NCBI RefSeq assembly: GCF_001571245.1
Contig: NZ_BCTK01000006.1
Coordinates: forward strand, 1,170,548 to 1,234,547
Direction: 5' to 3'
Origin: Achromobacter piechaudii NBRC 102461
Lineage (GTDB): Bacteria > Pseudomonadota > Gammaproteobacteria > Burkholderiales > Burkholderiaceae_B
DNA length: 64,000 bases
In this document: positions 42,197 through 51,214 of the stretch, piece by piece
Layout: the number at the start of each line of letters is the position of its first letter
How positions within the stretch are numbered: position 1 is the stretch's first letter
Position numbers and translations under genes: made by a program
Notes under the pieces: generated by a model
The model's database searches: none
What the model saw: only the letters and a program-made list of their open reading frames with translations
What the model was told of the DNA's origin: nothing

Positions 42197-43795
42197 ATGG
42201 GCGATTACGATTTCATTATTGCGGGCGGCGGCACGGCGGGCTGCATTCTGGCCAACCGACTCAGCGCCGACGGCAAGCACCGCGTCCTGATGCTGGAAGC
42301 GGGCCACGAAGCCCGCAGCATGTGGATCTCGATTCCGGCGGGCTTCTCCAAGCTGTTGGTCAATCCCGACTACAACTGGCGCTTCGCCACCGAGCCCGAA
42401 GACAACGTCTATGGCCGGACCATCGCCGTGCCGCGCGGCAAGGGCGTGGGCGGCTCCACGCTGATCAACGGCATGATCTATGTGCGCGGCCAGCCCCAGG
42501 ATTACGACGGCTGGGAAGCGGCGGGCGCGACCGGCTGGGGCTATGCCCAGGCCGAACGGGTGTTCCGCAAGATCGAGCATTACGAGCCGGGCGGCCCGAC
42601 GCGTGGCAAAGCAGGCCCCATGCACCTGGAAGAAGTGGCCGAACGCTTCCCGGTGTCCGACGCTTTCCTGCGCGCCGCCCAGGAAGATGGCCAGCCCCTG
42701 AACCCCGACTACAACAGCGGCGAGCAGGAAGGCGTGGGCCACTACCAGGTGCTTCAGCATCGGGGCCGGCGCTGGAGCGTGGTGGACGGTTATCTGAAGC
42801 CGGCCGCCGCGCGCAAGAACCTGCGCGTCGAATGTGGCGCGCACGTGACGCGGCTGGTGTTCGAGGGCAAGCGCTGCGTGGGCGTCGCCTATCGCAAGAA
42901 CGGTCAGGAGCACACGGTGCGCGCCGCGCGCGAGACCCTGTTGTGCATGGGCGCGGTGCAGTCACCGCAGCTGCTGGAACTATCCGGTATCGGCAACCCG
43001 TCCTTGCTGAAATCGTTCAACATCCCGATGGTGCACGCGCAGCCGCAAGTGGGAGAAAACTACATCGACCACTTCGCCACGCGGATGAACTGGCGGGTGA
43101 AGAACACGGTGACCCTGAACGAGATGTCGCGGGGCTGGCGGCTGGCGCAGCAGGTGGCGCGCTATTACACGCGCCATGCCGGCATCCTGACGCTGGGCAC
43201 GGGGCTGGTCCACGGCTTTGTCAAAAGCGCGCCCGACCTGCCCGCGCCCGACGTGCAGTTTTTCTTCGTGCATGCCAGCTACGCGAATGCCGCCGAACGC
43301 ATCCTTGACCGGCATCCCGGCATGACCATCGGCGTGGCGCAATTGCGTCCGGAATCGGTCGGCACGATCCACATCAAATCGCCGGACCCCTTGGCCGGCC
43401 CGTCGATCCGCCCCAACTTCCTGTCGGCGCAGATCGATCGGGACAGTCTCGTGGGCGGCATGAAGGCCGCGCGGCGCATCGTCGGGCAGCCGGCGATGCA
43501 ACACTATGTCGAGGCCGAAGTCAGCCCGGGCGACGGCGTCCAGAGCGACGAGCAATGGCTGGACTTCGCGCGCCGCAACGGGCAGACCATCTATCACCCG
43601 ATCGGCACTTGCCGCATGGGCGCGGACGCGGCCGCCGTGACGGATGTGCGGCTGCGCGTGAACGGCGTGACGGGGCTGCGCGTCGTCGATGCGTCGGTCA
43701 TGCCCAAGATGGTCTCCGGCAACACGCAGGCCGCCGTGATGATGGTGGCCGAGCGCGGCGCGGAATTGATCCTGGAAGACGCCGCTAGGGCTTGA
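42197..43795 (+). CDS. GMC-family FAD oxidoreductase
   Basis: 532 aa from ATG 42197. FAD motif FIIAGGGTAGCILANRLS, RGKGVGGSTLINGMIYVRG, GMC signature 2 (AVQSPQLLELSGIG) and the catalytic His in TIYHPIGTCRMG and Asn in VSGNTQAAVMM are all present. GMC enzymes oxidise primary or secondary alcohols of choline, sugars, polyols or aromatic alcohols. It is the last gene of the transketolase operon, 35 bp after the previous stop. Confidence 0.92.
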   Translation: MGDYDFIIAGGGTAGCILANRLSADGKHRVLMLEAGHEARSMWISIPAGFSKLLVNPDYNWRFATEPEDNVYGRTIAVPRGKGVGGSTLINGMIYVRGQPQDYDGWEAAGATGWGYAQAERVFRKIEHYEPGGPTRGKAGPMHLEEVAERFPVSDAFLRAAQEDGQPLNPDYNSGEQEGVGHYQVLQHRGRRWSVVDGYLKPAAARKNLRVECGAHVTRLVFEGKRCVGVAYRKNGQEHTVRAARETLLCMGAVQSPQLLELSGIGNPSLLKSFNIPMVHAQPQVGENYIDHFATRMNWRVKNTVTLNEMSRGWRLAQQVARYYTRHAGILTLGTGLVHGFVKSAPDLPAPDVQFFFVHASYANAAERILDRHPGMTIGVAQLRPESVGTIHIKSPDPLAGPSIRPNFLSAQIDRDSLVGGMKAARRIVGQPAMQHYVEAEVSPGDGVQSDEQWLDFARRNGQTIYHPIGTCRMGADAAAVTDVRLRVNGVTGLRVVDASVMPKMVSGNTQAAVMMVAERGAELILEDAARA

Positions 43796-43845
43796 TTCGC
43801 ACGCAGGCGCGTGCTGGCAGGCACACGCAAGCAGGCCCACGCAAG

Positions 43846-43879
43846 CAGGCGCGCGCGGCATCGTTGCCCCGCGCGCCTG
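43846..43879. terminator. Hairpin between convergent GMC and racemase-family genes
   Basis: CAGGCGCGC (43846-43854) pairs with GCGCGCCTG (43871-43879). Just before it, CACGCAAGCAGGC is repeated at 43824 and 43838 (14-bp period). There is no T-tract. Probably a bidirectional transcript end. Confidence 0.5.
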
Positions 43880-43892
43880 TCTTGCGCCATGA

Positions 43893-44906
43893 TCAGCGGA
43901 TCAGGAAGCCCGCGCCGACCGGATCGTTGCGATCGATGACCCAGCGGGCGGTGCCCAGGATGCTGGCCGTGCCCTTGACCGTCGGGCGCACCGCGCGCGT
44001 GCCGTTCAGGTCCACTTCACCCAGCAGGCAGCCTTCGAACGTGCCGCTGCCCAGCAGGCCTTCCGATTTGATTGGTTGGTTCAAGCCCATTTTTCCGCGC
44101 GCCTCGAACATGGCCATCATCGCGCTGGTGCCGGTGCCGCCGGGCGAGCGGTCCAATTGGCCGGCGCTGAACACGTGCACGTTCTTGTAGAACGCGCCTT
44201 CGATGGTGGGTTGGTGCCAGAACGTGATGAAGTTCAGATTGTTGATGTGCGCTTCGGTCGGGTGCTGGATGCGGTGGCGCGCATTGAGCTGATCGCGCAC
44301 GATCAGGCCCATGCGAGACAGTTCGGTGCCGTTGTCCGGCGAGATCCGCAGATCGCAGCCCGACAGGTCGACGATGCCGAAGTAGTTGCCGCCCCAGACG
44401 ATGTCGGCCGACAGCTTGCCGTACCCCGGCAGCTCCACCGGGATGTCCTGCGCGGCGACGTAGGCCGGCACGTTTTCAAAGCGCGTCCACAGCACGTTGT
44501 CGCCTTCGGACGCGACTTCGGACACCACCAGGCCCGCCGTGGTTTCAAAGCGGATCTTGGTGATGCCGTCCTTGCCGCGCGCGACCAGGCCATTGGCCAC
44601 CATCGCCATGCTGACCGCGATGGTGCCGTGGCCGCACATGTGCGAATACTCGGTGCCGTCGATGTAGATCAGGCCGGCGTCGAATTCCGGGCTGGACGGC
44701 GGCGTGAGGAACACGCCGAACATGTCCTTGTGGCCGCGCGGCTCGCGCATCAGCGCCTGGCGCAACCAGTCGTAGTTCTGTTCCAGGAAAGCCCGCTTCT
44801 CCAGGATGGTGGAGCCGGCGGGGTAGGGGATGCCGCTATGCACGATGCACAGGGGCTCGCCTTCGGTATGGGTATAGATGACATCGAACGCGTCTTGCTT
44901 GCGCAT
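43893..44906 (-). CDS. Proline racemase-family enzyme lacking the second catalytic cysteine
   Basis: 337 aa. The first active-site motif M-C91-G-H-G is intact. The second, D-R-S-P-C-G-T-G in racemases/epimerases, reads D252-R-S-P-G256-G-T-G-T: codon GGC at 44139-44141 where TGC would give Cys. Family members with Cys/Cys are proline or 4-hydroxyproline epimerases and those with Cys/Thr are trans-3-hydroxyproline dehydratases; a Cys/Gly pair predicts loss of epimerisation or a dehydratase-like reaction. It heads away from an ABC importer operon whose five genes share its direction, implying uptake of a proline-like or betaine-like substrate. Confidence 0.9.
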   Translation of the reverse strand: MRKQDAFDVIYTHTEGEPLCIVHSGIPYPAGSTILEKRAFLEQNYDWLRQALMREPRGHKDMFGVFLTPPSSPEFDAGLIYIDGTEYSHMCGHGTIAVSMAMVANGLVARGKDGITKIRFETTAGLVVSEVASEGDNVLWTRFENVPAYVAAQDIPVELPGYGKLSADIVWGGNYFGIVDLSGCDLRISPDNGTELSRMGLIVRDQLNARHRIQHPTEAHINNLNFITFWHQPTIEGAFYKNVHVFSAGQLDRSPGGTGTSAMMAMFEARGKMGLNQPIKSEGLLGSGTFEGCLLGEVDLNGTRAVRPTVKGTASILGTARWVIDRNDPVGAGFLIR

Positions 44907-44959
44907 GACTGTAGCTCCAGACTAAGTAGGATGAATGGGAAAAACGGAAGTAGGGAAAC

Positions 44960-45751
44960 TTATTTGCCGCGTTCGGACAGCATGTCCAGGCCGACGGTCA
45001 AATCCAGGATGACGATAGCGATCACCGCAACCACGATCGTGGCGCCCGATACGGCTGCGATGGTCGGATCGATCGTGTACTGCACGTAATTGAAAAGTTT
45101 GACGGGTATGGTGTTCAGGTCCGCCGTGGTGTTGAAAATGGACAGCTCCACGTTGATCCATGACGAGATGAACGCGAAGATGGAACCGGTGACGATGCCG
45201 GGGCGAATCTGCGGCAGCACCACCAGGAAAAACGTGGTCCAGGGGTTGGCGCCCAGGTCCGCAGATGCTTCTTCCAGCGCGCGCTGCTCGGGCGTCAGCA
45301 GCGTCAACGTCGAGCGCAACACGAACGGCGCGATGATGACGATGTGCCCGATCAAGAGCGACAGGAAGCTGCGCGTCAGCCCGAAGTACGCGCCGTATTG
45401 CAGCAGGGCCGCGCCCAGCACGATGTGCGGCAATACCAGCGGCGACATCAGCACCGAGGTCATCGCCGCCTTGCCTGGAAACTCATAGCGGGCCAGGGCC
45501 AGCGCGGCCGGCACGGTCAGCAGCACCGCCGCCACCGTCGCCGCCAACGCCAGCACCGTGCTGGTGGTGAACGCGGCCAGGTAGCCCGCTTCGACCAGCA
45601 AGGTGCGATACCAGTCCAGCGTCCAGCCTTGCGGCGGAAACGCCAGGTACGGCGTGGCCGTGAACGATGAGCCCATGATGACGACCAGCGGCAGCGCAAG
45701 GTATGCCAGCACGGCCAGTGCGATCAGGCGGATCAGGTGGCGGGCGATCAT
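44960..45751 (-). CDS. ABC importer permease 2 (PotC-like)
   Basis: 263 aa from ATG 45751, overlapping the previous gene by 4 bp. Six membrane helices. The EAA loop is LEEASADLGANPWTTFFLVVLPQIRPGIVTGSIFAF. Polyamine/opine/Fe-type importer subunit, paired with the permease encoded upstream. Confidence 0.92.
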   Translation of the reverse strand: MIARHLIRLIALAVLAYLALPLVVIMGSSFTATPYLAFPPQGWTLDWYRTLLVEAGYLAAFTTSTVLALAATVAAVLLTVPAALALARYEFPGKAAMTSVLMSPLVLPHIVLGAALLQYGAYFGLTRSFLSLLIGHIVIIAPFVLRSTLTLLTPEQRALEEASADLGANPWTTFFLVVLPQIRPGIVTGSIFAFISSWINVELSIFNTTADLNTIPVKLFNYVQYTIDPTIAAVSGATIVVAVIAIVILDLTVGLDMLSERGK

Positions 45752-46611
45752 CGCGCGGCTCCCGGCAAGGTGGCGGCGCGGTTGGCCAGCGCCACCAGGA
45801 TCAAGGTGAATACCAGCAGCACCATGCTCAATGCGCCGCCGTAATGAAAGTCGAAGACCGAGCTGTATTGCTGGAAGATCAGCATCGACAGCACCGATAT
45901 ACGTCCGCCCGACAACAGCGCCGGCGTGACGTAGGCGCTGACCGCCAGCGTGAAGACGATGATGGCGCCGGACACCACGCCGGGCAGCGTCAGCGGCCAG
46001 GTGATGTGCAGGAAGGTGGCGGCGGGGCTGGCGCCCAGATCGGCCGACGCGTGTTCGCAAGCCGGGTCCACGCGCGCCAGCGCATTGCCCACCGCCAGCA
46101 CCACGAACGGCAGCAGCACGTAGACCATGCCGATCAGGATGCCCAGCTCGGTGCCGATGAACCGCACAGGCCGATCCGCCGCGCCCATGCCCACCAGCGC
46201 CTGGTTGACCAGTCCGTTGCGGCCCAGCAGCACCATCCAGCCGAAGGCGCGCACGATATTGCTGGTGAACAGCGGCACCACCAGCAGGATCACGCAAAAG
46301 CGCCGCCACGCCTGCCAGCGCACGACGCGCACCAGATACCAAGCCAGCGGGTAGCCCAGGATCACGCAAACGATCGTCGTGAAAAACGCCAGTCGGAAGG
46401 TCGTCAGGATGACGTCCCAGTGATACTGATCCGCCAGCACGCGCAGGTACTGCTGCGCGGTCAAGGTCACGCTGGCGCCGTCGGAGCTGCCGGTGGCGGA
46501 CGTGATGCTGGCCAGCGCGACCACCGCCAACGGCGCCAGGAAGAACGCCGCGAAGAACAGCACCGGCGCGGCCAGCAACAGGCCGGGTGAGAGCCAGGCG
46601 CGGCGGTTCAT
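45748..46611 (-). CDS. ABC importer permease 1 (PotB-like)
   Basis: 287 aa from ATG 46611, overlapping the ATPase stop by 4 bp. N-terminal helix PGLLLAAPVLFFAAFFLAPLAVVALAS, the NIVRAFGWMVLLGRNGLVNQ loop typical of PotB, and the EAA loop ACEHASADLGASPAATFLHITWPLTLPGVVSG. Inner membrane. Confidence 0.92.
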   Translation of the reverse strand: MNRRAWLSPGLLLAAPVLFFAAFFLAPLAVVALASITSATGSSDGASVTLTAQQYLRVLADQYHWDVILTTFRLAFFTTIVCVILGYPLAWYLVRVVRWQAWRRFCVILLVVPLFTSNIVRAFGWMVLLGRNGLVNQALVGMGAADRPVRFIGTELGILIGMVYVLLPFVVLAVGNALARVDPACEHASADLGASPAATFLHITWPLTLPGVVSGAIIVFTLAVSAYVTPALLSGGRISVLSMLIFQQYSSVFDFHYGGALSMVLLVFTLILVALANRAATLPGAAR

Positions 46612-47660
46612 CGCTGCTCACCGATCAGGTGCAGGTGTTCCGGCGCGAAGGCCAGGCTGACCGTCACGCCCGGACGCAGGCCCGACGGCGCGATGCCGCC
46701 GTGGCGCGCCACGACCGTCTGCCCGCCAACGTTGACGTGGATCATGCTGTGGCTGCCCACGTTGATCACGTCGGCCACCACGCCCGTCAGCGCGCAGTCG
46801 GCCTGTCCGTCGGCCAGGCGCAGGTCTTCGGGGCGCAGCACCGCCACGCCACGCGCGGGCGCGGCCTGTCCAACCAGCGGTACGAGCATGCCTTGCGCGT
46901 CCAGCCGCAGCATGTGCTGGTCCACGGCCGTGTACGCCATGAAGTTTGCATCGCCGATGAATTCCGCCACGAAGCGGGTGGCGGGCTGCCGGTAGATGTC
47001 CGTGCCCGCGCCCACCTGCTCGATGCGGCCGGCATGCATGACGACGACGCGGTCCGCCATCGTCATGGCTTCTTCCTGGTCATGCGTGACGAAAATGAAC
47101 GCAATGCCCAGCTTGGCCTGCAAGTGTTTGAGCTCCAGCTGCATGCGCTTGCGCAGCTTCAAATCCAGCGCGGACAGCGGCTCGTCCAGCAACAGCAGCT
47201 TTGGTTGATTGACGATGGCGCGCGCCAGCGCCACGCGCTGCTGCTGGCCGCCCGACATTTCGCGGGGATAGCGCGGGCCGAAGTCAGCCAGCCCCACCAT
47301 GTCCAGCGCGGCGCGGGCGCGATCCGCCGCGTCGGCCTTGGACGCGCCTTGGCGACGCGGTCCGTAGGCCACGTTCTGCAGCACGGTCATGTGCGGAAAC
47401 AGCGCGTAGTTCTGGAACACCGTGTTCAAGGGGCGATGGTGCGCGGCCAGGCGGCTGATGTCCTGGCCGTCGATCAGGATGCGGCCGGATTCCGGCGTCA
47501 GGAAGCCGGCGATCGAGCGCAGCAGCGTGGTCTTGCCGCAGCCGCTGGGTCCCAGCAGGGCGACGAATTCCCCCTGCTGGATGTCCAGGTCGATGTGGTC
47601 CAGCGCCTGGTAGGCGCCAAAGCGCATCGACACGCCTTCGATGGTGAGCAAAGCAGACAT
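46608..47660 (-). CDS. ABC importer ATPase (PotA-like)
   Basis: 350 aa. Walker A GPSGCGKTT, signature MSGGQQQRVALARAI, Walker B LLLLDEPLSALD, switch FVTHDQEEAM, and a C-terminal TOBE domain (VAVLRPEDLRLADG to the end). Spermidine/putrescine-type ATPase coupled to the two permeases that follow. Confidence 0.93.
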   Translation of the reverse strand: MSALLTIEGVSMRFGAYQALDHIDLDIQQGEFVALLGPSGCGKTTLLRSIAGFLTPESGRILIDGQDISRLAAHHRPLNTVFQNYALFPHMTVLQNVAYGPRRQGASKADAADRARAALDMVGLADFGPRYPREMSGGQQQRVALARAIVNQPKLLLLDEPLSALDLKLRKRMQLELKHLQAKLGIAFIFVTHDQEEAMTMADRVVVMHAGRIEQVGAGTDIYRQPATRFVAEFIGDANFMAYTAVDQHMLRLDAQGMLVPLVGQAAPARGVAVLRPEDLRLADGQADCALTGVVADVINVGSHSMIHVNVGGQTVVARHGGIAPSGLRPGVTVSLAFAPEHLHLIGEQR

Positions 47661-47673
47661 GTGCGACCCCGGC

Positions 47674-48726
47674 CTAGCGCTTGCGGGCGACCTGGCGGTT
47701 CCACGCGTCGGTCACTTCCGCGCGGCGGCTGTTGATGAGGTTCCAGTCGAAGAGGCTGAGGTTCTTGACCGAGCCTTCGGCGCCCCATGGGAGCTTGCGG
47801 GCCACGTCCGGCGACACCTGCACGTCCTTGACGGCCGGGCCCAGGTACAGGCGAGTCGCCAGGCACGCGGCGGCGTCGGGCGTCAGCGCGGTGTCGATGA
47901 ACTTCCTGGCGGCGGCCGCGTTGGGGCCGCCCTTGACCAGGTGCAGGCGCGCGTCGGTCGTCCAGGCGCCTTCCTTGGGCACCGCGAAGCCGATAGGCAG
48001 GCCCTTGTCGATCAGGTCCCATGCGCCCACGTTGAAGTGCGCGCCGATGATGGCTTCGCCGCTTTGGTAGGCGTTGCTGGCCGCGCCCGAGCTGTCAAAG
48101 AACAGCGCCGTGTCCAGCGAGGCGAGCTTGGCGTAGAGCGGCGCCAGGTTGGACGGGTCGATCGCCCAGACGCGCGCCAGGAAGAATACGAAGGGCACGC
48201 CGGAGGAATTCGCGGGCGAGGGCACGGCTACCGCGCCGGCGTACTCGGGCTTCCACAAGTCTTTCCAGCTGGTCGGGGCCTGCGGCACTTCCTTGGTGTT
48301 GTAGGTGATGCCCAGCGAGTAATAGCCCGTGCTCACGGCGTAGGCCGCGTCGCCGTTGCGATAGACGCCCTGGTCAATGACGTTTTTCATGTTGGGGATG
48401 GCGGCCGGGTCCAGCGTGTCCAGCACGCCGGCCTGCGCCGCCAGTTCGCTGATGCCGCCGTCCATCCACGCCACGTCGATCGTGGGGGCGTTCTTTTGCT
48501 GTTGCAGCTTGGCGAGCGTCGTCGTGGACGTGCCGACTTCCGGCACGACCTTGACGCCCGTGGCCTTGGTGTAGGGCTCGGCGACGCAAGTCCGAAACGC
48601 GTCGCCCCAGTTGCCGCCGTACCAGGCGACGGTGATCTTCTGTTCCTGCGCGCCGACCGGCCCGGCCAACATCAGGCCGGCGCCCATCAAGGCGGCGGCC
48701 CCTGCGCTGCGAGTAAGTGTTGCCAT
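47674..48726 (-). CDS. Periplasmic substrate-binding protein (PotD-like)
   Basis: 350 aa from ATG 48726. Residues 1-26 are a Sec signal (ALMGAGLMLAGPVGAQ). The mature protein starts KITVAWYGGNWGDAFRTCVAEPYTKATGVKVV, typical of SBP_bac_8 / PotD-like receptors for small cationic or amino-acid-like ligands. It is first gene of the importer operon, divergent from the GlxA-type regulator. The acidic polyamine-binding residues of true PotD are not all recognisable, so the ligand may be a betaine or hydroxyproline rather than a polyamine. Confidence 0.9.
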   Translation of the reverse strand: MATLTRSAGAAALMGAGLMLAGPVGAQEQKITVAWYGGNWGDAFRTCVAEPYTKATGVKVVPEVGTSTTTLAKLQQQKNAPTIDVAWMDGGISELAAQAGVLDTLDPAAIPNMKNVIDQGVYRNGDAAYAVSTGYYSLGITYNTKEVPQAPTSWKDLWKPEYAGAVAVPSPANSSGVPFVFFLARVWAIDPSNLAPLYAKLASLDTALFFDSSGAASNAYQSGEAIIGAHFNVGAWDLIDKGLPIGFAVPKEGAWTTDARLHLVKGGPNAAAARKFIDTALTPDAAACLATRLYLGPAVKDVQVSPDVARKLPWGAEGSVKNLSLFDWNLINSRRAEVTDAWNRQVARKR

Positions 48727-48870
48727 TATGGATTCCCCTTGTCGATTTGTTGGCGTGTCGTCCAAGTCTGAGGCATTGATGCGCTTGCAGACATCGCCAT
48801 AGGTGCATCTTGGGCGATGCGCGGGAAAACGAGCTTGAAGGCTCGGGTCAAAAACTTGAATAATTGCGTC

Positions 48871-49953
48871 ATGAAACCCGCCGACAACCCCACCGATGCG
48901 TCGTCCTCCTATGAGGGGCCCGACGATGCGCTGCCTCGGGAAAAACCCGCACTGAACGTCGGCATCGTGTTGATGGACCAGTTCACGCTGGCTGCTTTCG
49001 CCGGCTTGGTGGACGTGCTGCGCCTGGCGGGTGACCACGGCGGACGCAGCCGGCAGATCCACACGTCCTGGCGCGTCATGAGCTGGGACGGCAAGCCGCG
49101 CCGCGCAAGCGCCGGGCTGACGATCGACGTAGCCGACGGCCTGCCCGCCGACCCCGCCGAATTCGACTACGTGGCCGTCTGCGGCGGCAATGACTACATC
49201 AACGGCCGCATGCCTGACGTGCTGCGCGATTGGCTGCGGCTGGCGGCGGCGCGGCGCGTGCGCCTGCTGGGCATCTGCACGGGCACCTTCGCACTGGCCC
49301 AGGCCGATGTGGTCGGCCCGCGCACCGTCTGCGTGCACTGGAACGTGCTGGACGCCTTCCGTGAACGCTTCCCCGACACGCGCGCGGTGGTGGACCGGCT
49401 GTTCGTGGACGAAGGCGATTTGATTTCATGCGCCGGCTCCACGGCGGCCATCGACCTGGCGTTGTATCTGGTGGCGCGGCATTGCGGCCGGGACAAGGCG
49501 CAGCAGGCCATGCGGCACATGATGTTGCAAGGCGTGCGCCCGGGGAAGGTGCCGCAGGCGCATTTCCGCACCGATCTGTCCGGCATCCAGGACCTGCGCG
49601 TGCGCCAGGCCGCGCACTTCATCGAACAGCGCATTGATAATCCGCCGCCGCTGGATGCCATTGCCCGCTATGTCGGCGTGGGACGCCGGCAACTGGAACG
49701 CGCATTCCGGCTGGCGACGGGCAAATCCCCGATGGCGTTCCAGCGGCAGCTGCGATTGGAATATGGAAGCTGGTTGTTGCTGAATAATCCTTGCAGCATC
49801 ACGCAGATTGCGTTGGACTGCGGGTTCGCGGACGGTGCGCATTTTTCCCGCGATTTTCGCGCGCACTTTGGATTGTCCCCGCGTCAGTATCAACAGGCCC
49901 AAGGCCTGCAAACCCAAGGGCAAGAAGGCAGCGTTGAGGGTTTGCCTGCCTGA
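48871..49953 (+). CDS. GlxA-type AraC regulator (DJ-1/PfpI domain + HTH)
   Basis: 360 aa from ATG 48871; ATG 48817 would add 18 residues. The N-terminal class I glutamine-amidotransferase-like domain has the nucleophile-elbow-like RLLGICTGTFALAQADVV. C-terminal AraC helices are LDAIARYVGVGRRQLERAFRLATGKSPMAFQRQLRLEYGSWLLLNNPCSITQIALDCGFADGAHFSRDF. Relatives (GbdR, CdhR, ArgR) control betaine, carnitine and arginine use. It is divergent from the binding-protein gene (144-bp gap) and probably activates the importer and racemase-family gene. Confidence 0.92.
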   Translation: MKPADNPTDASSSYEGPDDALPREKPALNVGIVLMDQFTLAAFAGLVDVLRLAGDHGGRSRQIHTSWRVMSWDGKPRRASAGLTIDVADGLPADPAEFDYVAVCGGNDYINGRMPDVLRDWLRLAAARRVRLLGICTGTFALAQADVVGPRTVCVHWNVLDAFRERFPDTRAVVDRLFVDEGDLISCAGSTAAIDLALYLVARHCGRDKAQQAMRHMMLQGVRPGKVPQAHFRTDLSGIQDLRVRQAAHFIEQRIDNPPPLDAIARYVGVGRRQLERAFRLATGKSPMAFQRQLRLEYGSWLLLNNPCSITQIALDCGFADGAHFSRDFRAHFGLSPRQYQQAQGLQTQGQEGSVEGLPA

Positions 49954-49976
49954 GCCCGCCCCCGCAAGGAGACGGC

Positions 49977-50687
49977 ATGACCTATGACCTTTGGTATTGG
50001 GAATCCATACCCGGACGCGGTGAATTCGTCCGCCTGGCGCTTGAGGCCGGAGGTATTCCCTACCGGGAGCGGGCGCGCGAGCCGGGCGCCTCTGATGATG
50101 CGTTGATTGCCGACATGCGTGCCGAGCGTGCGCATCCGCCATTCGCGCCGCCGTACCTGGTGGCGGACGAGATGACGTTGGGGCAAACCGCGAACATTCT
50201 GCTTTTTCTGGGGGAAAAGCACGGCCTGGCGCCCGATTCCCTTGAAGGCCGTTTGTGGGTCAACCAATTGCAGCTGACCATCGCCGACATGGTGACCGAG
50301 GCGCACGATACCCACCATCCCGTTTCATCGAGCGATTATTACGAAGACCAAAAAGGCGAGGCCGCGCGCCGCGCCCGCAGCTTCCGCGAAGAACGCATTC
50401 CAAAATTCCTGTCTTATTTCGAACGCGTGCTGGCCGGCACGTCGGCCTGGTTGGCGGACGGCGAGCGTTGGACTTACGTGGATCTTTCGCTTTTTCATCT
50501 GGTGGACGGGCTGCTGTATGCGTTTCCGAAGCGCATGGGCACGGTGGCCTCGCATTATCCGAACGTGATGGCGTTGCATGCCCGAGTGGCGGCGCTGCCG
50601 GAATTGCAGCCGTATTTTTCCAGCGGCAGGCGCCTGCCCTTCGGCGAATGCATATTCCGCCAGTATCGAGAGCTGGATGCGCCGTGA
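49977..50687 (+). CDS. Glutathione S-transferase family protein
   Basis: 236 aa. Thioredoxin-like N-domain MTYDLWYWESIPGRGEFVRLALEAGGIPY, with the tyrosine at position 3 or 7 as possible catalytic residue. The pattern W-x-G-R-G-E is that of sigma/alpha-like GSTs. All-helical C-domain from about residue 85. It follows the GlxA gene by 23 bp and may be co-transcribed. Substrate unknown. Confidence 0.85.
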   Translation: MTYDLWYWESIPGRGEFVRLALEAGGIPYRERAREPGASDDALIADMRAERAHPPFAPPYLVADEMTLGQTANILLFLGEKHGLAPDSLEGRLWVNQLQLTIADMVTEAHDTHHPVSSSDYYEDQKGEAARRARSFREERIPKFLSYFERVLAGTSAWLADGERWTYVDLSLFHLVDGLLYAFPKRMGTVASHYPNVMALHARVAALPELQPYFSSGRRLPFGECIFRQYRELDAP

Positions 50688-50841
50688 TGGGAGGGTAGCG
50701 ATGGCGGCGCGGGCGACGCTCTGTAAATGCAGCAGTTTTCGCCCTTAACGACTGACAAGCCGCTTAAGTTAAATGACATTCCAGAATTATTTTTATAAGA
50801 GATGGATGTCTTTTTCCTGATCAAGAATTATTAACGATAGG

Positions 50842-50871
50842 GCCGGTTCCACGCGTGGGGCCGGCTTTTTT
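50842..50871 (+). terminator. Rho-independent terminator downstream of the GST gene
   Basis: GCCGG-TT-CCACG and CGTGG-GG-CCGGC fold into a 10-bp GC stem with two G-T wobbles, then six T residues. It lies 155 bp after the GST stop. The AT-rich stretch before it (50740-50840) shows no gene. Confidence 0.7.
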
Positions 50872-50943
50872 CATTATCGAGAATGTGGCTGCCCGGTAAC
50901 GCGGGTGACACCGGGTTAACACGGATATAACTAATCCCTGGTT

Positions 50944-50967
50944 AATCCGTCGGCCACGGATTTTTTT
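50944..50967 (+). terminator. Terminator-like hairpin in the chemoreceptor leader region
   Basis: AATCCGT (50944-50950) pairs with ACGGATT (50956-50962) around five bases and merges into a seven-T run. A second terminator-like hairpin 100 bp after the first, in the 527-bp gap before the chemoreceptor gene, could be an attenuator if transcription starts upstream. The rest of 50968-51214 is AT-rich leader with AGGAG before ATG 51215. Confidence 0.45.
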
Positions 50968-51214
50968 GCGCGACACACTTCAAAAGGTTGAGAAACGTAC
51001 ATTTATAGGATTAATATTTTCGACTAGATACATTCTGAACGGTTTATCGTTTTGTCCAGGTTTCGTCGCCGCTGGGGCGGCGGGCAAACGGAGTAGTGCA
51101 TGCGGCGCGGCGTGCATTATTCAGGCCAAGTTGGGACGCGCCAGTCGGTACGGGTTTGAAAGTTACCTTTCGGTCATCGTCAGCACGTCGTCCCATCCTG
51201 GCAGGAGAAGCCAC

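Noticed and set aside
43797..43892. CRISPR-like repeats (CACGCAAGCAGGC twice)
   Set aside because: Only two copies with a one-base gap and no spacers; simple local duplication. No CRISPR array is seen anywhere in the window.
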